Shown one piece after another: positions 24,614-33,187 of a stretch of DNA of 64,000 nt. The notes under the pieces are model-generated. The model saw nothing but the letters and a program-made list of their open reading frames with translations. It did not search any database and was not told the DNA's origin. This DNA comes from Arthrobacter sp. efr-133-TYG-118 (GTDB lineage: Bacteria; Actinomycetota; Actinomycetes; Actinomycetales; Micrococcaceae). Each line of letters starts with the position of its first letter. Position 1 is the first letter of the stretch. The stretch covers positions 89,155 to 153,154 of the forward strand of contig NZ_JARVRH010000018.1 in assembly GCF_030209755.1 (NCBI RefSeq), read 5' to 3'. The position numbers and the translations under genes are program-made.

Positions 24614-25465
24614 TTACTTCTTGAGCGCGCTGTTGACGGCCGTACGGTAACCCTGGGAGTACCCGGCGTCGTTGGGATGGAAGTTCTCCAAAGCGAGCTC
24701 TGGCGGGTCCAGGGGCGATGGCTGGGTGTAGTTGATCCACGGATTGTTGGAACCGATGCCGTGCCCGGTGAACCGCTCCGTCACGCTCACGTAGCCAACA
24801 CCTGCGGCGGAGGCGGCGCCGGAGATGGTCGCATTCAATTGGTCAGCCATTCCGTTCAAGGTGGTGGCCAACTGTTTCTGAGAGGAAGGCATCATGGGGC
24901 CGATGGTGAACAAGCGCGGGTAGCCGGTCAGCACGATCTCGGCGTGGGGTGCCTTCTGCCGGATGGACTGGACCATGGCCACGATGTTGGCGGGTAGCGC
25001 GGGCAGGGCGTTCGCCACATTCTGCACGGCCGAAGCGCACGCCAGGGCATCGGCACTGGTGCAGGCGACCGCCACGGCTCCCGTGCCGACGTCGTTGCCG
25101 CCCACTGTGACCGAGACTTCGGTAGCGGACCCCAGGGCCATCGCGACAGGGTCGTTGGGGGACAGCTTGTCCAGACCTGCCTTGACGGCAAGCGACGTGG
25201 CGCCGAAGCAGCCAAGGTTCAGCCCGCCCAAAAGGGCTGCGTAACTGTCCAGGCTCTGATGGCAGCCCGGCAATGAGGCCGGAGCCGGAGTGCTGCCGCC
25301 CGTGCCGGCGGCATAGGAATCGCCCAAGGCCACATAGACATCGGCCGGTTTCGTTGTGACCGGATTCGCCTGGGCAGGTCCACTTCCGAATCCTGCCAGG
25401 AGTACGACGGCGGCGACGGCGCCCACCAGGCGGCCATACCGGCGTCGCGAATTAGCTGCTTGCAT
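24614..25465 (-). CDS. Secreted SGNH/GDSL hydrolase (lipase/esterase)
   Basis: A 283-residue exported hydrolase. The signal peptide is GRLVGAVAAVVLLAGFGSGP with cleavage after AQA (about residue 34). SGNH blocks are YVALGDSYAAGTG (Ser of block I, about residues 48-56), NLGCFGATS (block II), VTVGGNDVGTGA (block III), and NFHPNDAGY (block V, Asp and His). It resembles the Streptomyces and mycobacterial secreted esterases and probably acts on lipid or acyl esters outside the cell. I start at ATG 25465. It converges with the acetyltransferase gene, 34 bases away. Confidence 0.92.
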   Translation of the reverse strand: MQAANSRRRYGRLVGAVAAVVLLAGFGSGPAQANPVTTKPADVYVALGDSYAAGTGGSTPAPASLPGCHQSLDSYAALLGGLNLGCFGATSLAVKAGLDKLSPNDPVAMALGSATEVSVTVGGNDVGTGAVAVACTSADALACASAVQNVANALPALPANIVAMVQSIRQKAPHAEIVLTGYPRLFTIGPMMPSSQKQLATTLNGMADQLNATISGAASAAGVGYVSVTERFTGHGIGSNNPWINYTQPSPLDPPELALENFHPNDAGYSQGYRTAVNSALKK

Positions 25466-25574
25466 GATTGATTCCCCTCGTGTCGATCTGCAGTGCCGCT
25501 TGGCGGCGCGGGCCATCCCTGCCCGGCAGTCTTGCGGCCAGACTACGCGAGTAGCGCGCCCACGACCACGGAAC

Positions 25575-25640
25575 CCCAACTAGCTGACAGTTGTTGTCGT
25601 TATGAGGGCTCGAAACGACAACAATTGTCAGTCAGTTGGG
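25575..25640. repeat. 66-bp palindromic element, copy D (divergent sequence)
   Basis: CCCAACTAGCTGACAGTTG... and ...CAATTGTCAGTCAGTTGGG pair as in the other copies, and the length is again exactly 66. The middle of each arm (GACAGTTG for CGCATTTG) has changed on both sides together, which keeps the pairing. The Gfo/Idh stop codon (25632-25634) lies inside the right arm. Confidence 0.88.
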
Positions 25641-26765
25641 TTGGCGGGCAGGAAGAGCCAGGGCGCTGCGGACCGAGGTCCAGGACTTGAGGACCTCCAG
25701 CACGTCCGGGTCGTGTTCCGTGAGGACGGCCTGTCCATAGGATTCCTTGAGGAGGGCGTCCATCGAGATCCGGGTGCCGGTGGAAGCGCTGAGCATGGCC
25801 GCTTCCACCATGGCAAGGCTCATGATGTTCTGGTGGACCTGGCCCATGGGAGTGCTCCCCGTGCGCAAGGCCATCACGAAGTCACGCAATGAGCCGGCGA
25901 TCTCCTGCCCGGGATCCTCGCCGCCCGGGCCCGAATCAGCGAGCAACGAGGACGCAGGATCGCTGTCGCCGTCCCATAGGACCGTGCCGTGTTCGCCGCT
26001 GATCCGCCACGCGGCGTTCCACGAGGTCTCCTGGCCCGGGCTGCACCAGCTCCCGGTGAACACGAAGCGTTCCCCACCGGTCATTTCGAAGATGGCGGTG
26101 GCCCCTGCATCGCCGCGGTACCAGCTCCAGGACGGGTTGTATTCCTCGCAGAACACCGAGACGGGGTCCGCGTCGAGCAGGAACCGGGCCATGTCGAACT
26201 GATGGATGGCCATGTCCAACAGCAGCGGGTGGTCCATGGCATCCCGGAAGCCCCCGAAATGCGGGGCCTTGAAGAACTCCGCCGACAGGATGCCCACAGT
26301 GCCGAGCGCCGAGGCGAGCCGTTTGGCCTCGAACAGGTGGCGGTTGTACCTGCGCGACTGGCTGACCATGAACAACTCGCCGCTATGCTCCGACGCCGCG
26401 GCCAGCGAGAGCCCTTGGGCCACCGTCGCGGCCACGGGCTTTTCGCCAAGCACCGGGAACCCTGCCGCCAGCGCCTCGGTGGTCACCGGATGGTGGGCTA
26501 CCGGAACGGTGACATTGATGACCGCCTGGGCGCCGACGTCGGACGCCAACTGCGCGGTCCCGGTGCCCACCGGCAGATCGGGACGCCCGGTAGCGGCCGC
26601 GCCGGCGCGGGCGGCGTCCAGATCCAGGTCAACGATGCCCGCGAGTTCCACGAGCGACGACTCCTGCACTGTCCGAAGCCACGCGCGGCCCATGCCCCCG
26701 GCGCCGACGACGACGACGCGAAGGGGAGTGCCGTCGTCGGGAATGGTGGCGAAAGGGGTACTCAT
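25632..26765 (-). CDS. Gfo/Idh/MocA family oxidoreductase
   Basis: A 377-residue NAD(P)-dependent oxidoreductase. The Rossmann motif is [13 protein letters not shown] (about residues 18-30), the substrate Lys motif is VLGEKPVA (about 104-111), and the region [14 protein letters not shown] fits the family. It probably oxidises or epimerises a sugar or inositol. The ATG overlaps the stop of the ThuA gene (ATGA, 26762-26765), so both are made together. Next to a sugar ABC importer and a LacI regulator this points to catabolism of an unusual sugar. Its last codons come from copy D of the palindrome. Confidence 0.9.
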   Translation of the reverse strand: MSTPFATIPDDGTPLRVVVVGAGGMGRAWLRTVQESSLVELAGIVDLDLDAARAGAAATGRPDLPVGTGTAQLASDVGAQAVINVTVPVAHHPVTTEALAAGFPVLGEKPVAATVAQGLSLAAASEHSGELFMVSQSRRYNRHLFEAKRLASALGTVGILSAEFFKAPHFGGFRDAMDHPLLLDMAIHQFDMARFLLDADPVSVFCEEYNPSWSWYRGDAGATAIFEMTGGERFVFTGSWCSPGQETSWNAAWRISGEHGTVLWDGDSDPASSLLADSGPGGEDPGQEIAGSLRDFVMALRTGSTPMGQVHQNIMSLAMVEAAMLSASTGTRISMDALLKESYGQAVLTEHDPDVLEVLKSWTSVRSALALPARQPN

Positions 26766-27529
26766 GCGTTGGCTCCCTGGTAGCTCTTGCCGTTGAAGAA
26801 ATCGTTGGTCTCATAGCGCAGCAGTTCGGGGTAGGCGCGCGCCGGCCGATCGGTCACTGCCCATTCGACGGCGTTGGAGATGACCCGGCGGACATCCTTG
26901 TGGTGGTAGACCGGGTAGTCCTGGTCCCCGGGGCTGAAGAAGAAGATCTTGCCGTGGCCGCGGCGGAAGGTGCATCCCGAGCGGAAGACTTCGCCGCCGC
27001 TGAAGGAACTGATGAACACGAGCTCCTCGGGCGTGGGGATGTCGAAGAATTCGCCGTACATTTCCTGCTGATCGATCACGATGGGGTGGGGCACGCCTTT
27101 CGCGATGGGGTGGGTGGGGTCCACGGTCCAGACCAGTTCGCGGTCCTGCTCACTGCGCCAGCGCAATGTGCACGAAGTGCCCATGAGCTTGGTGAAGATC
27201 TTCGACCAGTGCCCGGAGTGCAGCACGATCAGGCCCATGCCGGACAGGACGTGGCGGTGCACGCGCTCGACGATCTCGTCGTCCACATCACCGTGGGACA
27301 TGTGCCCCCACCACGTGAGGACGTCCGTGTTGGCGAGGACTTCCTCGGTGAGGCCATGCTCGGGCTCGTCCAGGGTGGCGGTGCGGACGCTGGCCTTGGC
27401 GCCGAGGTTCTCCTCGATGCTGGCCTTCACGGCTCCGTGCATGCCCTCGGGGTAGAGGCGGGCCACCAGTTCGTCGCGCTTTTCGTGCCGGTTTTCGCTC
27501 CACACGGTGACGCGGATTGGTTCGGACAT
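26762..27529 (-). CDS. ThuA domain protein (trehalose-utilisation type)
   Basis: A 255-residue ThuA-like protein with a class I glutamine-amidotransferase-like fold. Motifs are [15 protein letters not shown] at the start, [15 protein letters not shown] and [19 protein letters not shown] in the middle, and [16 protein letters not shown] near the end. In rhizobia ThuA and ThuB (a Gfo/Idh protein) convert trehalose or related disaccharides to 3-keto derivatives, and the same pair is adjacent here. I start at ATG 27529, preceded by AAGGAGAAACCC. 93 bases separate it from the upstream permease gene, but all genes of the cluster run the same way. Confidence 0.9.
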   Translation of the reverse strand: MSEPIRVTVWSENRHEKRDELVARLYPEGMHGAVKASIEENLGAKASVRTATLDEPEHGLTEEVLANTDVLTWWGHMSHGDVDDEIVERVHRHVLSGMGLIVLHSGHWSKIFTKLMGTSCTLRWRSEQDRELVWTVDPTHPIAKGVPHPIVIDQQEMYGEFFDIPTPEELVFISSFSGGEVFRSGCTFRRGHGKIFFFSPGDQDYPVYHHKDVRRVISNAVEWAVTDRPARAYPELLRYETNDFFNGKSYQGANA

Positions 27530-27622
27530 GGGTTTCTCCTTGAAGCTTGTTGATGAGTTTGGTTTAGCGGTTAGTGCCCGACGGCGGTGCGCTGCCATTT
27601 GACCGCCGCTATTTGACGGCCG

Positions 27623-28543
27623 CTATTTGACAGCTCCACTGGCCGTGCCCGCAGCGATGTACTTCTGCGCCGCGACCAACAGGATGATGGCGGGGATGGA
27701 GGCGAGGACCGCCGTCGCCATGACGGAGCTCCAGTCGTTCACGTAGGCACCGATGTACTGGAAAATTCCCAGGGTCACGGGCCGCACCGCCTCTGTGGTG
27801 GTCAGGGTCAGGGCGAACAGGAAGTCGCTCCAGGTGAACAGGAAAGTGAAGAGCCCCGCGGTGATAAGCGAGTTCCTGCTCAGCGGCACCACGATGGACC
27901 AAAACGCCCTCAAATGCCCGGCACCGTCCACCCGTGCCGCCTCGATGACAGACGCCGGCATGCCGTTCATGAAGGCCCTGATGATGAGGATCGCGAACGG
28001 GATGCCATGGGCGGAATCTGCCAGGATCAGGCCCGGGATGGAGTTGAGCAGGCCAAGATCGTTGTAGGCCGTGTACAGCGCGTTGGCCACCACGATCCCG
28101 GGGATCATCTGGCTGATCAGGATCGCGAAGAGGACCACGCCAGCGCCCTTGACCTTGAAATAGGCCAGGGCATAGGCCGCCGGTGCCGCGATGGCCAGGC
28201 TGAGTACCACGCTGCCCAGCGAGATCACCAGGCTGGTGACCAGGTTCCCGCCCTGCTCGCTGATGGCCGTGGCGTACCCCGAGAAGTCCGGCTTGAGCGG
28301 CAGCCACGAGGTTTCCAACGTGGTGCCGTTGGGCTGCAGAGAAGCGTTGATCATCCAGTAGACGGGGAACAGCATGATGGCCAGGAAAAAGATGGCCAGG
28401 ACGGTGTAGCCCCACTGTTTGCGCCCGGGCCCGTTCGCGGCGCGCTCGGGTCCGGAGCCTTTGCGTGCGCTACCTTTGCGGGCGCGTCCGGTTCCACTGC
28501 GACCCGGCGCCGAACGGCGGACGGTGATTTTCGTCGTCGTCAT
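27623..28543 (-). CDS. Carbohydrate ABC transporter permease (MalG-like)
   Basis: A 306-residue inner-membrane permease with six helices. The EAA loop, where the ATPase docks, is VIEAARVDGAGHLRAFWSIV (about residues 207-226). The N-terminal 45 residues are Arg/Lys/Gly rich and lie in the cytosol. I start at ATG 28543, because GAGGAAACC precedes it; a second ATG at 28558 overlaps the end of the neighbouring permease gene. It pairs with the MalF-like permease just upstream. No ATPase gene is in the cluster, so a shared MsiK-type ATPase encoded elsewhere is probable. Confidence 0.92.
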   Translation of the reverse strand: MTTTKITVRRSAPGRSGTGRARKGSARKGSGPERAANGPGRKQWGYTVLAIFFLAIMLFPVYWMINASLQPNGTTLETSWLPLKPDFSGYATAISEQGGNLVTSLVISLGSVVLSLAIAAPAAYALAYFKVKGAGVVLFAILISQMIPGIVVANALYTAYNDLGLLNSIPGLILADSAHGIPFAILIIRAFMNGMPASVIEAARVDGAGHLRAFWSIVVPLSRNSLITAGLFTFLFTWSDFLFALTLTTTEAVRPVTLGIFQYIGAYVNDWSSVMATAVLASIPAIILLVAAQKYIAAGTASGAVK

Positions 28544-28550
28544 GGTTTCC

Positions 28551-29561
28551 TCACTCATCGACTGACCGCCGGCTGGCACGCAAGTAAAGGACCGCGAAGA
28601 CCAGCGAAATGACTACCAGGACGTTGCCCAGCGCGGCGCCCTCGCCGAATTTGAATTCGTGGAAGGACAGATCGTAAGACTGGGTGGCGATGGTCTGGGT
28701 CGAATTCGCGGGGCCGCCGTTGGTCAGGCCCAGGATGATGTCCAGCACCTTCAGGGTGTAGACGACGCCGAGCACCAGGACCACGCTCACCACAGGACGC
28801 AGCATCGGCCAGGTGATGTGCCGGAACGCCTTCCAGCCAGTGGCGCCATCGAGGGAACCGGCCTCATAGAGCTCATCCGGAATTTCCTGGAGGCCGCCGT
28901 AGAGAATGGTCAGATTGAACGGGATGCCGATCCAGATGTTCACTCCCACCACGGCGATCAGCGCGAGGGACGTGCTGGTGAGCCACGGTACGCCCGTATT
29001 CACGATGTGCAATTCGCCGAGGAAGCGGTTCAAGGCTCCGCTGTCCTTGTCCAGGATCCATCTCCACACGGCACTGGACACGATGAGCGGCAGCAACCAG
29101 GGGAGCAGGAGCAGCGAGCGCAGTATTCCGTTGAGCGGGAACTTGCGCTGGAAGAAGATTGCCAGCGCCAGCCCGATCACGAATTGGCCCAGTATGGATC
29201 CCAGGGTGAACAGGGCGGTGTTCACCAAAGACGTTGAAAACAACGACGACGACAGCACCTTCGCGTAGTTCGCCAACCCCACCCAGGGGGCCTCGCCAGT
29301 GAAGAACGTGGCTGTGGTGTAGTCCTGGAAGCTCATCACGATGTTCTTGACCACGGGGTAGCCGAAGAGCAGTGCCATGTAGGTCACGGCAGGAACCAGG
29401 AACAGCCACTGGAAAAGGCGCTCGCGGCGTTTGCGGCTGCGCCTGCGCGGTGACGGGCTTGTTTCCCGGGCCTGGGCGTTGTCCGACCCGGATTTTGCGC
29501 GCGCTTTGGCGCGCTGGTTGGCGCGCGACTTGGCCTGCGACAAATCAGTTGTGAGGGACAT
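28551..29561 (-). CDS. Carbohydrate ABC transporter permease (MalF-like)
   Basis: A 336-residue permease with six predicted helices after a basic cytosolic leader (about 50 residues rich in Arg, Lys, Ser). The EAA motif is YEAGSLDGATGWKAFRHITW (about residues 232-251). It forms the transmembrane channel with the MalG-like protein. It begins 10 bases after the binding-protein stop and ends 7 bases before the next permease start. This arrangement, binding protein, MalF, MalG, is the standard order. Confidence 0.92.
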   Translation of the reverse strand: MSLTTDLSQAKSRANQRAKARAKSGSDNAQARETSPSPRRRSRKRRERLFQWLFLVPAVTYMALLFGYPVVKNIVMSFQDYTTATFFTGEAPWVGLANYAKVLSSSLFSTSLVNTALFTLGSILGQFVIGLALAIFFQRKFPLNGILRSLLLLPWLLPLIVSSAVWRWILDKDSGALNRFLGELHIVNTGVPWLTSTSLALIAVVGVNIWIGIPFNLTILYGGLQEIPDELYEAGSLDGATGWKAFRHITWPMLRPVVSVVLVLGVVYTLKVLDIILGLTNGGPANSTQTIATQSYDLSFHEFKFGEGAALGNVLVVISLVFAVLYLRASRRSVDE

Positions 29562-29571
29562 GTCCAGCTGC

Positions 29572-30807
29572 TTACTGGCCTTGGGCTTGCTTGAGGGCGT
29601 CGGCCGGGGAGGCCTTGCCCGTCAGCGCGGTCTGGATGGCGGTGTAGATCTTGGTCGCTTGTGCCGGCCATCCTTCTCCGAGTTCACCGGTGCGGGCCCG
29701 GGCGGTCTTGATGAGATCGGTGAAGGTGGCGAGCTTGGGGTTGTCGGTGGCGAACTTCGCGGCGAGCGAGGTCTTGGACGGGATGGTGTTGCGGACCTTG
29801 GCCATGGCCAGCTGGTTTTCGTCGCTGTTCATGCAGGCCACCACTTCTGCGGCCTTGGCCTGGTGGGCCTTGTTGCCTGTCTGCGGAACGGTCCACACTT
29901 CGCCGCCCAGCGGGGCAACGGCTGTCTGGCTGGCGTCACGGACCGGAATCTTCACGACGCCGTACTGCAGCGTGGTCTTCTTGTCGAGCGCCGGGATCTG
30001 CCAGGGGCCGTTGACCATCATGGCTGCCTTGCCTGCCATGAACTGGTCCTTGACGTCTGCTTGCGTCCAGTTCAGCGCCGAAGAGGACACGGATCCATCC
30101 TTGACGAGGTCGGTCCAGAGTTGGAGGGCCTGGGCGGTCTCGGGGGTGTCGATGTTCTTCTCGTCGCCTCCGTTGGACCACATGACCGGAAGGAACTGCC
30201 ACGTGCCCTCATAGGTGGGGTTGGCGTTGAAAGCCAGGCCATACTGCTCGCCCGAGGTGAGCTTGGTGGCCGCAGCCTTCAGCTCGTCCCAGGTGGTGGG
30301 CGGGGTGACTCCGGCCTTGGCCAGAATGTCCTTGTTGTAGAAGAGCGCGATCGTGTTCACCGTGGGGGCGAGCCCGTACACCTTGTCCTTGTAGGTACCG
30401 GCGCTCAGGACCCCCGGCGCGAAATCGGCGGTGCTGATGTTGAAATCGGATAACGGAGCCAGCGCTCCTGTGGCGGCAATCTGTTGCAGGTCCGGATTGT
30501 CGAGCATGAGTACATCCGGCAGCGTCTTGGAAGAGGACTGCTGGAGCACCTTGGAGATCAGCGACTTGCCCGGCACGGTCTCGCGTTTGATCGTCACGCC
30601 GGCCTTGGTGCCGCAGGCGGTCAGTGCGTCGCCGATGAAGGACTTGTCCGGCTCATTGTTGTAGTAGTCCATCACGGAGATTTCCTTCACGGCATCCGTG
30701 GAGGAGGCGGAGGCAGTGGTACCGCAGCCCGAGATGGCGAGCGGGAGGCCGACGAGAGCTGCCACGGCCAGGGCGAGCGGGCGGCGTGTCCTGATAGCTG
30801 ACTTCAT
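29572..30807 (-). CDS. Extracellular solute-binding lipoprotein (family 1, sugar)
   Basis: A 411-residue lipoprotein that captures sugar outside the cell for the two permeases. Signal peptide LALAVAALVGLPLAISGCGT with lipobox Cys at about residue 28. The body has the family 1 pattern, with LPDVLMLDNPDLQQIAATG, NTIALFYNKDILAKAG and GKAAMMVNGPWQIP. First gene of the sugar operon. A 160-base upstream region holds a LacI operator half-site (30868-30881) and a 21-base tandem repeat. The sugar is unknown; ThuA and Gfo/Idh neighbours suggest a disaccharide or keto-sugar. Confidence 0.92.
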   Translation of the reverse strand: MKSAIRTRRPLALAVAALVGLPLAISGCGTTASASSTDAVKEISVMDYYNNEPDKSFIGDALTACGTKAGVTIKRETVPGKSLISKVLQQSSSKTLPDVLMLDNPDLQQIAATGALAPLSDFNISTADFAPGVLSAGTYKDKVYGLAPTVNTIALFYNKDILAKAGVTPPTTWDELKAAATKLTSGEQYGLAFNANPTYEGTWQFLPVMWSNGGDEKNIDTPETAQALQLWTDLVKDGSVSSSALNWTQADVKDQFMAGKAAMMVNGPWQIPALDKKTTLQYGVVKIPVRDASQTAVAPLGGEVWTVPQTGNKAHQAKAAEVVACMNSDENQLAMAKVRNTIPSKTSLAAKFATDNPKLATFTDLIKTARARTGELGEGWPAQATKIYTAIQTALTGKASPADALKQAQGQ

Positions 30808-30865
30808 TGTCTGTTCCTTTGTTGGTGGAGGAAGGGAATGGTGCGTTTGTTGATGGGAAGGGAAT

Positions 30866-30890
30866 TATCGATGCGTATCGACGATGCTGG
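30866..30890. promoter_or_regulatory. Candidate LacI-family operator before the sugar-uptake operon
   Basis: TCGATGCGTATCGA (30868-30881), followed by CGATGC, repeats the half of the larger palindrome in front of the LacI gene. It lies about 60 bases upstream of the binding-protein start. Confidence 0.7.
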
Positions 30891-30893
30891 AAC

Positions 30894-30935
30894 GAAAGAA
30901 TCTGGAGCTGAAGCGAAAGAATCTGGAGCTGAGAC
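30894..30935. repeat. 21-bp tandem repeat (two units) in the sugar-operon promoter region
   Basis: GAAAGAATCTGGAGCTGA is repeated with period 21 (units at 30894 and 30915). It lies between the LacI stop codon and the operator. It may be a replication slip; no function is visible. Confidence 0.75.
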
Positions 30936-30967
30936 GAAAGGTTCGCGCGGCGAATCAGGGGTGGTGT

Positions 30968-31981
30968 TTACTGCGGACGGAGGGTGCTGCAACGGTGTGT
31001 GATGACCGTGGGCACCAACTCCAAGGATTCGTGTGGTCCCTGGGAGTCGGCTTCGAGGAGTTGGCACATGATTTTGACTGCGCGCCGGGATACTTCTGCC
31101 GGCCGCAGATCGATGGTGGAAAGCGGTATGGGTTGGAGCTCGGCGAGGGTGGGGGAGGCGCTTCCGATAACGGAAACGTCCAGCCCCAGGGTCAGGCCAC
31201 GGCTGCTCAAGATGCGGCGCAGAATGTCCTGGATGGTGCGATCGGGGGCGATGAACGCTGGCTTGCCGGTGGTGCTGGCGAGGGCTTTGTCGACCGATTC
31301 GGAGATGGTGGCGCGATCGGTCCCGCCGGGAAGATGGAGCACCGTCACGCCGAGGGCTTTGGCCGCGACATCCGTGCCGTGCAAGAACCGGTCGACGTAG
31401 TTCACATGCCGGTCCATCACTGCGGGCTGCCAGTCAATGACGGAAATCACGGAGTGCCCGACGGCTGCAAGATCCCGGACGCAGTGCTCACCGGCCATCT
31501 CGAAGTCGGCGTCGATGCAGACCAGCCCGGACGGATCGCGGGGGATGCCGATCAGCACCACCGGGACGTTCAGGCTGCGGGCCACGGGAAGGCGCTCGTC
31601 CTCGTCCTCAACCTGCATGAGGATCAGGCCATCGCAGATCTGCTGCCCCACCACGCGGCGCAGTCCGGCGGCGCCTTCGTCGTCGGTGACCAAGAGGATG
31701 TCGTGGTCGAATTGCCGGGCCGTGCTGGCAATGACCGAGACGAATTCCATGATCGATCCCATTTCCAGCTCCGGGATGAACGGAATGACCAGGCCGATGA
31801 CTCTGGTCTTACGGCTTGCCAAGGCTCTGGCGCCCGCATTGGGCTGGTACGTCAGCTGGTCAATGGCTGCCTCGACCTTTTTCCGGGTCTTCTCGGAAAT
31901 GGGCCGCTTGCCGCTGAGCACATATGAAACCGTGCTTTGGGCTACCCCGGCCACCTGGGCGACATCCTTGCTGGTGGGCAC
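30968..31981 (-). CDS. LacI family transcriptional regulator of the sugar operon
   Basis: A 337-residue repressor. The helix-turn-helix is KDVAQVAGVAQSTVSYVLSG (about residues 5-24), followed by the hinge LASRKTRVIGLVIP, then the periplasmic-binding-protein-like effector domain with DGLILMQVEDEDERLP. I start at GTG 31981, because GAGGAGG lies upstream; longer frames have no such site and no homology. The perfect 27-bp palindrome at 32038-32064 just upstream suggests autoregulation, and a related half-site lies before the importer. The inducer is presumably the imported sugar or a phosphorylated form. Confidence 0.93.
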   Translation of the reverse strand: MPTSKDVAQVAGVAQSTVSYVLSGKRPISEKTRKKVEAAIDQLTYQPNAGARALASRKTRVIGLVIPFIPELEMGSIMEFVSVIASTARQFDHDILLVTDDEGAAGLRRVVGQQICDGLILMQVEDEDERLPVARSLNVPVVLIGIPRDPSGLVCIDADFEMAGEHCVRDLAAVGHSVISVIDWQPAVMDRHVNYVDRFLHGTDVAAKALGVTVLHLPGGTDRATISESVDKALASTTGKPAFIAPDRTIQDILRRILSSRGLTLGLDVSVIGSASPTLAELQPIPLSTIDLRPAEVSRRAVKIMCQLLEADSQGPHESLELVPTVITHRCSTLRPQ

Positions 31982-32037
31982 TTCCAGGCCTCCTCGCCGG
32001 GTCCAGTGGTCTTGCTGTGATGTGTGGTTCTGCGTCG

Positions 32038-32064
32038 TCGATACGCATCGTCGATGCGTATCGA
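32038..32064. promoter_or_regulatory. Perfect 27-bp palindromic LacI operator
   Basis: TCGATACGCATCG (32038-32050), a T, then CGATGCGTATCGA (32052-32064) are exact complements. It lies 57 bases before the LacI start on its promoter side. The importer promoter has the same half (30868). Confidence 0.82.
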
Positions 32065-32124
32065 AAAAAGTATGACATAAGTCACGTAAAGCGCGCAAGA
32101 CCCCGACCCCCGGCTCTTTCTCCC

Positions 32125-32180
32125 GACGCCCGCTCACCTATGTCGCCTCTTCTTCCGACGCTCGCTCACCTATGTCGGCG
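32125..32180 (+). repeat. 32-nt period array, locus 2
   Basis: CGCTCACCTATGTCG occurs at 32131 and at 32163, exactly 32 bases apart, both preceded by CGACGC(C/T). It lies in the divergent region between the LacI and tyrosine phosphatase genes. Confidence 0.82.
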
Positions 32181-32198
32181 TGTGGTTAGCTGTCCGGT

Positions 32199-32924
32199 AT
32201 GGATGGGATCTCAACCGCGGCCAAGCAACGGGGCGTCCATTGGGACGGTGCGGTGAACGCCTGGCATATCGCCGGAGGCGTATATCGGATGGGTCGGCGG
32301 GAATGGCTCACCGAGGCTGGTTGGCAGCAAATGTACGACGCCGGCATCCGCACTGTGATCGATCTGCGGACCCTGCGCGAGCAGCAGCCCAGGGAGGTCG
32401 ATCCCGAGGTTTCAGCGGAGGCGACTGCGCGCTTCGACATCGTCCATTGCCCCACCGAGGACCCGGAGAACAAAGAGTTCACCGAGGTCTTTGGCCCGTA
32501 CCTGAAAGACCCCGCGCACTATGCCGACTACCTGCGGCTCTTCCCGGACAAACTCACCGCGGTCTTCAAGGCCATAGCCGCAGCGCGTGGCGGGGTGGTG
32601 GTGCACTGCGCGGCCGGGCGCGACCGCGCAGGGATCATCGCCGTGATGCTGCAGAACCTGGCCGGAGCCAGCGACGAGGAGATCTTACAGGGTTACCAGC
32701 AGGGAATGCGAGGAATCAACGAGCGCCACCGCCACCATCGCGCCCCGCACGCCCATGATGCCTTTCTCGAGGACGACGCACTCGAAGCCATGCTGGCAAC
32801 ACGCAGCGCGAGCCTGTTGGAATTCGCGCATTCCTTGGAAACGGCCGCCTTCCTGAGAACGAACGAGGTGGCGGAGACCGACATTGCCGCCATTCGTGTC
32901 AAGCTCAACGCTCCGGCGCGGTAG
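32199..32924 (+). CDS. Tyrosine phosphatase family protein
   Basis: A 241-residue dual-specificity/tyrosine phosphatase of the bacterial MptpB-like type. The P-loop is VVVHCAAGRDRAGI with catalytic Cys in HCAAGRDR (about residues 130-137), and the region TVIDLRTLREQQPREVD precedes it. Such proteins dephosphorylate phosphotyrosine, phosphoserine or phosphoinositide. The start ATG 32199 has no strong Shine-Dalgarno site. The stop codon lies in a 9-base period repeat (32918-32953). No obvious partner gene nearby. Confidence 0.88.
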   Translation: MDGISTAAKQRGVHWDGAVNAWHIAGGVYRMGRREWLTEAGWQQMYDAGIRTVIDLRTLREQQPREVDPEVSAEATARFDIVHCPTEDPENKEFTEVFGPYLKDPAHYADYLRLFPDKLTAVFKAIAAARGGVVVHCAAGRDRAGIIAVMLQNLAGASDEEILQGYQQGMRGINERHRHHRAPHAHDAFLEDDALEAMLATRSASLLEFAHSLETAAFLRTNEVAETDIAAIRVKLNAPAR

Positions 32925-32968
32925 AAGCGGTACAAGCGGTAGAACCGGTAGCCAGCCACGCGCCGTCG

Positions 32969-33058
32969 TGACCTTCTTTGATTTCGGAAAGCGCTTGCGA
33001 CGCGGCGAGTCGCAGCTCCGGGGCGTCAAAACGCGTCAAAGAAGGTCAGGAAGGTCGC
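32969..33058. repeat. About 90-bp dispersed element, copy 1 (opposite to the 50926 and 51080 copies)
   Basis: It starts ACCTTCTTTGA, then GGAAAGCGCTT, CGGCGAGTCGC, and ends AAGGTCAGGAAGGTC. The same blocks, in reverse complement and the same order, are found at 50926-51018. The middle differs. It lies between the tyrosine phosphatase and paaZ genes. Confidence 0.75.
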
Positions 33059-33112
33059 AGTCCCAAGAAGCATCTAGTGTGCAGATCGGGGCTCTCATGT
33101 ATTCTGGGGATA

Positions 33113-33134
33113 TTACCGAACGGCCGGTCAGTAA
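33113..33134. promoter_or_regulatory. Candidate PaaR operator O2 before paaZ
   Basis: TTACCGAACGG and CCGGTCAGTAA form a 22-bp imperfect palindrome (9 of 11 base pairs), 53 bases before paaZ. It has the same length and ends as the site before paaI (39101-39122). Confidence 0.72.
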
Positions 33135-33187
33135 TTTGCGGCCGTTCAGTCCACTTCGTGCCCGTGCCTTGGAAGGACCCGTCGACG

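Noticed and set aside
32918..32953. Nine-base tandem repeat (GCGGTAGAA type, four units) at the tyrosine phosphatase stop codon
   Set aside because: Real, but short and simple; most likely replication slippage with no function.
32980..32995. GGAAAGCGCTT read as a LacI-type operator for paaZ
   Set aside because: The same motif is part of a dispersed repeat also present at 50926 and 51080, far from sugar genes; paaZ has a better TetR-type operator.
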